Source: an uncultured bacterium
GTDB lineage: Bacteria; Actinomycetota; Coriobacteriia; Coriobacteriales; Coriobacteriaceae
Reading direction: 5' to 3'
DNA length: 64,000 nt
Assembly (NCBI GenBank): GCA_905215525.1
Contig: CAJMQJ010000001.1
Location: 124,001-188,000, forward strand
Numbering within the stretch: position 1 is the stretch's first letter; every line of letters starts with the position of its first letter. Both the position numbers and the translations under genes were made by a program. The notes below the pieces were generated by a model. It was given only the letters and a program-made list of their open reading frames with translations. It had not been told where the DNA came from and searched no databases. Below are positions 59,299 through 64,000 of the stretch, one piece after another.

Positions 59299-60135
59299 AT
59301 GGCAACTATCGAAGAGCTTGAATCCCTGCGTTGGGACCTTCGCCGCGATTGCGTCGATATCATCATGGCTGGCGCCGGCGGGCACATCGGCGGCGACATG
59401 TCGGTCATCGACGCCCTCATGACCCTCTACGCCAACCACCTCAACATTTCGCCCGAGACCGTCGACGATCCCAACCGCGATCGCTTCGTGCTCTCCAAGG
59501 GCCACGCCATGGAGGCCTACTACGCGGTGCTCTGCCACGAGGGCTATCTGGACCTCGACGACGTCAAGGCCCGCTTCTCTAAGTTCGGCAGCCCCTACAT
59601 CGGCCACCCCAACAACAAGCTCAAGGGCATCGAGATGAACTCGGGCTCGCTGGGTCACGGCCTGCCCGTGGCCGTCGGGATGGCGCTTGCCGGCAAGATG
59701 GACGGCCGCGACTACCGCGTCTACACCATCATGGGCGACGGCGAGCTTGCCGAGGGCTCGGTCTGGGAGGGCGCCATGAGCGGCGGCAACTACCAGCTCG
59801 ATAACCTGTGCGCGCTCGTGGACCGCAACCGCCTGCAGATCAGCGGCAGCACCGAGGACGTCATGAAGCAGGATTCGCAGGAGGAGCGCTGGGCCGCCTT
59901 CGGTTGGAACGTGCTGTCCATTCCGGGCAACGACGTCCAGGCCATCGACGCCGCGCTGACGCTGGCCGCCGAGACCAAGGGTAAGCCCACGGTCATCATC
60001 CTCAACACGGTGAAGGGCTACGGCTCGCCGGTTATGGAGGACAAGGCCGCCTGGCATCATCACCTGCCCAACGATGAGGAATATGCCCAGATCATCGCCG
60101 ATTTCGCTGCCCATAAGGAGGCTATCAATGGCTAA
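59299..60135 (+). CDS. Transketolase, N-terminal (thiamine-diphosphate) subunit
   Basis: A 278-residue subunit with the thiamine diphosphate binding half: GGHIGGDMSVIDALMTLYAN, SKGHAMEAYYAVL, NSGSLGHGLPVAVGMALAGK and the ThDP/Mg motif MGDGELAEGSVWEG ending with NLCALVDRNRLQ. It overlaps the next gene by eight bases, so the two halves are co-made. The start is two bases after the isomerase stop. Split transketolases serve special sugars as well as the pentose pathway. Confidence 0.93.
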   Translation: MATIEELESLRWDLRRDCVDIIMAGAGGHIGGDMSVIDALMTLYANHLNISPETVDDPNRDRFVLSKGHAMEAYYAVLCHEGYLDLDDVKARFSKFGSPYIGHPNNKLKGIEMNSGSLGHGLPVAVGMALAGKMDGRDYRVYTIMGDGELAEGSVWEGAMSGGNYQLDNLCALVDRNRLQISGSTEDVMKQDSQEERWAAFGWNVLSIPGNDVQAIDAALTLAAETKGKPTVIILNTVKGYGSPVMEDKAAWHHHLPNDEEYAQIIADFAAHKEAING

Positions 60136-61069
60136 CAAGATCGCCAACCGCAAGGCTATCTGCGACACGCTGCTCGAGGCCGCCGCAACCGATAAAGACA
60201 TCGTCGTCCTGTGCTCCGACTCCCGCGGCTCCGCATCGCTCACGCCGTTCTTCGATCAGTATCCCCAGCAGTCCATTGAGGTCGGCATCGCCGAGCAGGA
60301 CCTGGTGAGTATCGCCGCCGGTATGGCCTCGTGCGGCAAGAAGGCCTGGGCCGCCTCGCCGGCGTCCTTTGTGACCACGCGCTCGTATGAGCAGTGCAAG
60401 GTCGACGTTTCGTACTCCAACACCAACGTCAAGCTCATCGGCATCTCGGGCGGCGTGTCCTACGGCGCCTTAGGCATGAGCCATCACTCCGCGCAGGATA
60501 TCGCCGCCATGAGCGCGATTCCCAACATGCGCGTGTATCTGCCGAGCGATCGATTCCAGACCGCCGAGCTCGTGCGTGCCCTGGTCGCCGACAACAAGCC
60601 GGCCTACATCCGCGTGGGCCGCAACCCGGTGGAGGACGTGTACACCGAGGACGAGTGCCCGTTCCAGATGGATCGCGCCACTTGGGTGCGTCGCGGCGCC
60701 GATGTGACGATTGTCGCCACCGGCGAGATGGTCCGCCATGCCGTGGACGCCGCCGATCTGCTGGCCGAGCAGGGCATCTCGGCAACGGTACTCGACATGT
60801 ATTGCGTCAAGCCGCTCGATGCTGAGGCTGTGATCGAGGCCGCCGGTGCCACGCGCGCCGTCGTGACCGTCGAGGAGCACAGCCCCTTCGGCGGCCTGGG
60901 TTCCATGGTCGCGCAGGTCGTGGGCGAGCATTGCCCGTGTCCGGTCAAGTGCCTCTCCCTGCCCGATGCGCCGGTCATCACCGGCACGAGCCCCGAGGTC
61001 TTTGCGCACTACGGCCTGACGGGTGCCGGAATCGCGCAGACCGTCGCCGAGTTCTTGCCCGCAGAGTAA
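60128..61069 (+). CDS. Transketolase, C-terminal subunit
   Basis: A 313-residue partner. It carries the pyrimidine-binding half (IEVGIAEQDLVSIAAGMASC with the essential Glu; KVDVSYSNTNVKLIGISGGV) and the C-terminal domain (DVTIVATGEMVRHAVDAADL, VTVEEHSPFGGLGSMVAQVV). ATG 60128 lies inside the previous gene. Together with that subunit it moves a two-carbon ketol unit from a ketose phosphate. Confidence 0.93.
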   Translation: MANKIANRKAICDTLLEAAATDKDIVVLCSDSRGSASLTPFFDQYPQQSIEVGIAEQDLVSIAAGMASCGKKAWAASPASFVTTRSYEQCKVDVSYSNTNVKLIGISGGVSYGALGMSHHSAQDIAAMSAIPNMRVYLPSDRFQTAELVRALVADNKPAYIRVGRNPVEDVYTEDECPFQMDRATWVRRGADVTIVATGEMVRHAVDAADLLAEQGISATVLDMYCVKPLDAEAVIEAAGATRAVVTVEEHSPFGGLGSMVAQVVGEHCPCPVKCLSLPDAPVITGTSPEVFAHYGLTGAGIAQTVAEFLPAE

Positions 61070-61072
61070 CTG

Positions 61073-61107
61073 GAATGTGACAAAGGGACCGCCCCTTTGT
61101 CACATTC
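61073..61107. repeat. Family 7 hairpin (GTGACAAAGGG) within the operon
   Basis: GAATGTGACAAAGGG and CCCTTTGTCACATTC pair around a five-base loop between the transketolase and kinase genes. No T run follows. It may stabilise the upstream message or lower kinase expression. Confidence 0.75.
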
Positions 61108-61125
61108 GTTTTGAAAGGGGTGGCC

Positions 61126-62616
61126 ATGGGCCGCTACATCATCGGAATCGATCAATCCACGCAGGGCACCAAGGCGCTGCTGGTGGACGAGGGCGGCCAT
61201 TTGATTCATCGTGCCGATCGCCCGCATCGCCAGATTGTCAACGAGGCCGGCTGGGTGAGCCATGATCCAGCCGAGATCGCCGCTAACGTGCTGGCCGTGG
61301 CGCGCGCCGTGGTGGAGGAGACCGGGGTCGATCCGGCCGACGTCGCCGGCATCGGCATCTCCAACCAGCGCGAGACTACCGTTGCCTGGAAGCGCACGAC
61401 GGGCGAGCCGCTGTGCGACGCCGTGGTGTGGCAGTGCGCCCGCGCCCGCGAGCTGTGCGACGAGCTTGCTGCGCGCGAAGGCGTGGCCGAGCTGGTGCGC
61501 GACACGACGGGTCTGGTGCTCTCGCCCTACTACCCGGCGGGCAAGATGGCCTGGATCCTCGCGAACGTTCCCGCGGCTGCCGAGGCCGCTGCGGCGGGCG
61601 AGCTGTGCCTGGGCACCATCGATGCCTGGGTGGTCTGGACGCTCACGGGCGGCGCGGAGTTTCGCTGCGACTGGTCCAATGCCAGCCGCACGCAGCTCTT
61701 TGACCTGCGCCGTGGCTGCTGGAGCGAGCCGGTGTGCGAGGCCTTTGGCGTCGATTCGGCTTGCCTGCCGCAGATGACCGATTCCGATGGCCTGTTCGGC
61801 ATGACGAACCTGGGCGGCTTTTTGCCGGCGCCCGTGCCCATTCACGGCGTGCTCGGCGACAGCCATGCCGCCTTGTTTGCCCAGGGCTGCCATAGCCGCG
61901 GCATGGCAAAGGCGACCTATGGCACCGGCAGCTCGGTCATGATGAACGTCGGCGACGAGTTCGTCGCCAGCTCGCACGGGCTTTCGAGCTCGCTTGCGTG
62001 GCGTATGGACGGTGTGACCGAGTATGTGCTCGAGGGCAACGTGAGCTACGCCGGCGCCGTCAAGACGTGGCTGCGCGACGACCTGGAGCTCATCAACAAT
62101 CCCGAGGAAGTTACCGACCTGTGCTACGCCGCCAATCCGGCGAGCCGCGTCTACTTTGTGCCGGCGTTCACTGGCCTGGGCGCGCCGCACTGGGCGAGCG
62201 ATGCCGAGGGCTGCGTCTTTGGCATGACGCGCACCACGGGCCGTGCGGAGTTCGTAAAGGCCGCCGACGAGTCGATCGCCTATCAGATCTTCGACGTCAT
62301 CGATGCGATGGTCGAGGATTCGGGCACGGCACTGGCCGAGCTTCGTGTTGACGGCGGTCCCACGCGCGACGCGTACCTGATGCAGTTTGAGAGCGACCTG
62401 GTCGGCTCGCCCATCCGCATTGCGAGCAACGACGAGATGAGCGGTCTGGGTGCGGCTTGGGCCTGCGGCATTGCGCTGGGCATGTACACGCGCGACGTCG
62501 TTGACGTCTACGGCGCCCGCGGCATCGTGGAGCCCGCCATGTCTGCCGACGAACGAGCCAAAAAGATCGCCGGCTGGCGTCACGCCGTCGACGCGACCAT
62601 CGCGTACACGGCCTAG
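61126..62616 (+). CDS. FGGY-family carbohydrate kinase
   Basis: A 496-residue kinase resembling glycerol kinase and xylulokinase. IIGIDQSTQGTKALLVDEGG is the phosphate-1 motif, GIGISNQRETTVAWKRTTGE is a glycerol-kinase-like stretch, and VLGDSHAALFAQGC holds the catalytic Asp. TYGTGSSVMMNVG and VDGGPTRDAYLMQFESDLVG match the ATP-binding signatures. It is the last gene of the isomerase operon and probably phosphorylates the ketose made by the isomerase. ATG 61126 is preceded by AAAGGGG. Confidence 0.88.
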   Translation: MGRYIIGIDQSTQGTKALLVDEGGHLIHRADRPHRQIVNEAGWVSHDPAEIAANVLAVARAVVEETGVDPADVAGIGISNQRETTVAWKRTTGEPLCDAVVWQCARARELCDELAAREGVAELVRDTTGLVLSPYYPAGKMAWILANVPAAAEAAAAGELCLGTIDAWVVWTLTGGAEFRCDWSNASRTQLFDLRRGCWSEPVCEAFGVDSACLPQMTDSDGLFGMTNLGGFLPAPVPIHGVLGDSHAALFAQGCHSRGMAKATYGTGSSVMMNVGDEFVASSHGLSSSLAWRMDGVTEYVLEGNVSYAGAVKTWLRDDLELINNPEEVTDLCYAANPASRVYFVPAFTGLGAPHWASDAEGCVFGMTRTTGRAEFVKAADESIAYQIFDVIDAMVEDSGTALAELRVDGGPTRDAYLMQFESDLVGSPIRIASNDEMSGLGAAWACGIALGMYTRDVVDVYGARGIVEPAMSADERAKKIAGWRHAVDATIAYTA

Positions 62617-62628
62617 AATGATTTTTCT

Positions 62629-62746
62629 GGGGCGGGGATTAAAAACTCATTGATCCCCGTCCTAGGCAGCTCATTTGGGACGGGGCTTTTTTGACTGGTA
62701 TGATTGGTGCGACCATTCGAGCCAGCTAAAAGAGCCCCGTCCCAAA
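62629..62746 (+). promoter_or_regulatory. Ladder of alternative hairpins upstream of luxS
   Basis: GGCGGGGAT (from 62631), ATCCCCGTCC (62653-62662), GGGACGGGGCTTTTTT (62677-62692) and AGAGCCCCGTCCC (62731-62743) can each pair with the neighbour before or after. The second and third form a terminator with a T run; the third and fourth form a longer stem (62674-62698 / 62722-62746). This looks like an attenuator, or the remains of repeat family 8. Confidence 0.5.
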
Positions 62747-62768
62747 TTGACTACCGAGAGGAACTGCC

Positions 62769-63257
62769 ATGGAGCGCATCGCAAGTTTTTCCGTTGACCA
62801 TCTGCTGCTCGAGCCTGGCGTGTATGTGAGCCGCATCGACCGCGATCCGGCGACCGGCGCTGCCGTCACTACCTTTGATTTGCGCCTGGCTACGCCCAAC
62901 AAGGAGCCGGTCATGAACACGGCCGAGTGCCACACCATCGAGCATCTGGGCGCCACCTTCCTTCGCAACCATGCCGAGTGGTCGAGCCGCATTGTCTACT
63001 TTGGTCCCATGGGCTGCCGCACGGGCTTTTACCTCGTCATTTTTGGTGAACTGACGAGCGAGGAGATCTTGCCGCTCGTGCGTGAGCTGTTCGAGTTTGT
63101 TGCTGGCTTTGAGGGCGATATCCCCGGCGCTGCTCCCGAGGAGTGCGGCAACTATCTGGACCAGAACCTCCCCATGGCAAACTGGCTTGCGCGCCGTTAC
63201 CTCGACCGCGACCTGGCCGATATCGACGAGAAGCACCTGCACTATCAGCAGGCATAG
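62769..63257 (+). CDS. luxS: S-ribosylhomocysteine lyase LuxS (AI-2 synthase)
   Basis: A 162-residue enzyme that splits S-ribosylhomocysteine to homocysteine and DPD, the precursor of autoinducer-2. The metal-binding motif HTIEHL (about 55-60), GCRTGFYL with the catalytic Cys (about 83), and ECGNY with the third ligand region (about 125) are all intact. Length is typical. GAGAGGAA lies upstream of ATG 62769. It sits after the sugar operon without obvious functional link, and is probably transcribed from its own signals. Confidence 0.95.
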   Translation: MERIASFSVDHLLLEPGVYVSRIDRDPATGAAVTTFDLRLATPNKEPVMNTAECHTIEHLGATFLRNHAEWSSRIVYFGPMGCRTGFYLVIFGELTSEEILPLVRELFEFVAGFEGDIPGAAPEECGNYLDQNLPMANWLARRYLDRDLADIDEKHLHYQQA

Positions 63258-63349
63258 GGCCGCCCTCTGCCTCCAAACCGTTCACACGGAGATATCGACC
63301 GTTTAACTGTTTAGAAGTGTTTATTCGAGGTCATTAGCACTAGCTCGCT

Positions 63350-63440
63350 TAAACTAGTCCTCAGAGTGATATTCAGGCAAGGCTCCTGAAGCAGCATCTG
63401 TCGACATTGATTGTCGGATTCTGCTTCGGGAGCCTTGTTC
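63350..63440 (+). terminator. Terminator hairpin and possible antiterminator site before the BglG-type gene
   Basis: AAGGCTCCTGAAGCAG (63379-63394) pairs with 63421-63436 with one wobble and encloses a smaller stem (TGTCGACA / TGTCGG). The bases AGGCAAGGCTC just before and within the left arm resemble the 3' part of a LicT-type RAT. A BglG-type antiterminator binding here would control its own gene. The 5' part of the RAT consensus is not clearly present. Confidence 0.5.
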
Positions 63441-63458
63441 TGTTTAGGGGGGGGACAC

Positions 63459-64000
63459 ATGGAAATTGTTAAACGAATTAATACCAGCGCTGTCCTCTGC
63501 GTCGATGGAAATGGCAGACAGTTGGTTGCATTCGGCCGTGGTCTGGGGTTTAAGAATGTCGGAGACGAGGTCCCTCTTTCGGAGATTCAACGAACGTTTT
63601 ATAACGTTAGCTCTCGCTACATCGCTCTCGTTGACGAGGTCCCCGACGAGCTTCTCGAGCTTACCTCGGATGTTATTGATATGTCGACAGGTTTGCTGTC
63701 TTATGAGGTGAGCCCTAATTTGCCGTTTATCCTTGCGGACCATATCGCGTATGCGGTTAAGCGCAAAGAGCAAAATATCGTTGTCCGCATGCCTTTATCG
63801 TTTGATGTCCGCCAACAATATCCCGTCGAATTTAGAATCGGCGAGTATGCACTTAAGATAATCAGGAAACGTCTTAACGTTAGGCTTCCAGCTCATGAGG
63901 CAGTTGGAATTGCCATGGCGTTTATCAATAACATGGCCGATTCGGACTCATGCGAAGTAGTTAAAGAGTTTAGCGCGGATATCTACGATCGTGTTCTGGA
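63459..64000 (+). CDS. BglG/LicT-family antiterminator (3' end outside window)
   Basis: The first 180 codons. The N-terminal CAT RNA-binding domain reads MEIVKRINTSAVLCVDGNG then QLVAFGRGLGFKNVGDEV, the family signature. The first PRD domain starts around LPFILADHIAYAVKRKEQN, with the phosphorylatable His. Such proteins stop a terminator in the leader of PTS or glycosidase genes when their sugar is present. The gene is cut by the window edge; a PTS operon may follow. Base use is visibly more AT-rich than its neighbours, suggesting transfer. Confidence 0.9.
   Translation, partial: MEIVKRINTSAVLCVDGNGRQLVAFGRGLGFKNVGDEVPLSEIQRTFYNVSSRYIALVDEVPDELLELTSDVIDMSTGLLSYEVSPNLPFILADHIAYAVKRKEQNIVVRMPLSFDVRQQYPVEFRIGEYALKIIRKRLNVRLPAHEAVGIAMAFINNMADSDSCEVVKEFSADIYDRVL

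Overview
The window is high-GC DNA with dense Actinobacteria-style gene packing. It encodes an anaerobe: a group 4 Ech-type [NiFe] hydrogenase, several iron-sulfur flavoenzymes, a 2-enoate-reductase-like Old Yellow Enzyme and LuxS. This combination, together with an NRAMP-related Mg transporter, points to a gut Coriobacteriia bacterium, most likely Collinsella. The taxon is inferred from content and style; no 16S gene is present.

Layout. 1-6.8 kb: housekeeping genes (ECF S-component, exonuclease III, sirtuin, fused FolP-FolK, a divergent biotin-ligase-like protein, CoaX). 7.0-12.2 kb: an initiator tRNA-Met gene carrying a 5.2-kb integrative element, bounded by a 52-bp direct repeat of the tRNA 3' half; it encodes a tyrosine integrase, an excisionase-like HTH protein, a serine resolvase and three accessory proteins. 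13-19 kb: a four-gene flavin/iron-sulfur redox operon with a convergent PucR-type regulator, followed by an Old Yellow Enzyme reductase. 24-29.7 kb: a complete ech operon in which EchA and EchB are fused. 30.5-39.4 kb: a two-component system divergent from an ABC-2 exporter, then a MacB/FtsX-type ABC pair. 39.6-51.5 kb: an iron-sulfur DUF362 protein and envelope/ion genes (hydrolase, TrhA, CBS-domain protein, YtxH, PRC-barrel, a deacetylase-like pseudoenzyme), ending in an MgtE-like sensor plus NRAMP-type transporter pair. 52-54.2 kb: an OatA-like acyltransferase. 54.4-62.6 kb: nucleoside/sugar catabolism (ribokinase, nucleoside hydrolase, LacI regulator, isomerase, split transketolase, FGGY kinase). 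62.8-64 kb: luxS and the start of a BglG/LicT antiterminator gene.

The least explained DNA lies between genes. At least eight families of palindromic repeats occupy the intergenic spaces. The most striking has five copies (1.1-1.6 kb and 29.8-30.4 kb). Each is about 150-170 bp with long inverted arms around a loop of about 100 bp. The arms differ between copies, while the loop keeps a 14-base core at a fixed distance from the arm.

Other points of note: a dihydropteroate synthase with an insert of about 140 residues; enzyme homologues that have lost catalytic residues (biotin ligase, polysaccharide deacetylase); an isomerase/kinase/split-transketolase cluster resembling the non-oxidative D-apiose route; and hairpin ladders before luxS and the antiterminator gene that look like attenuators.
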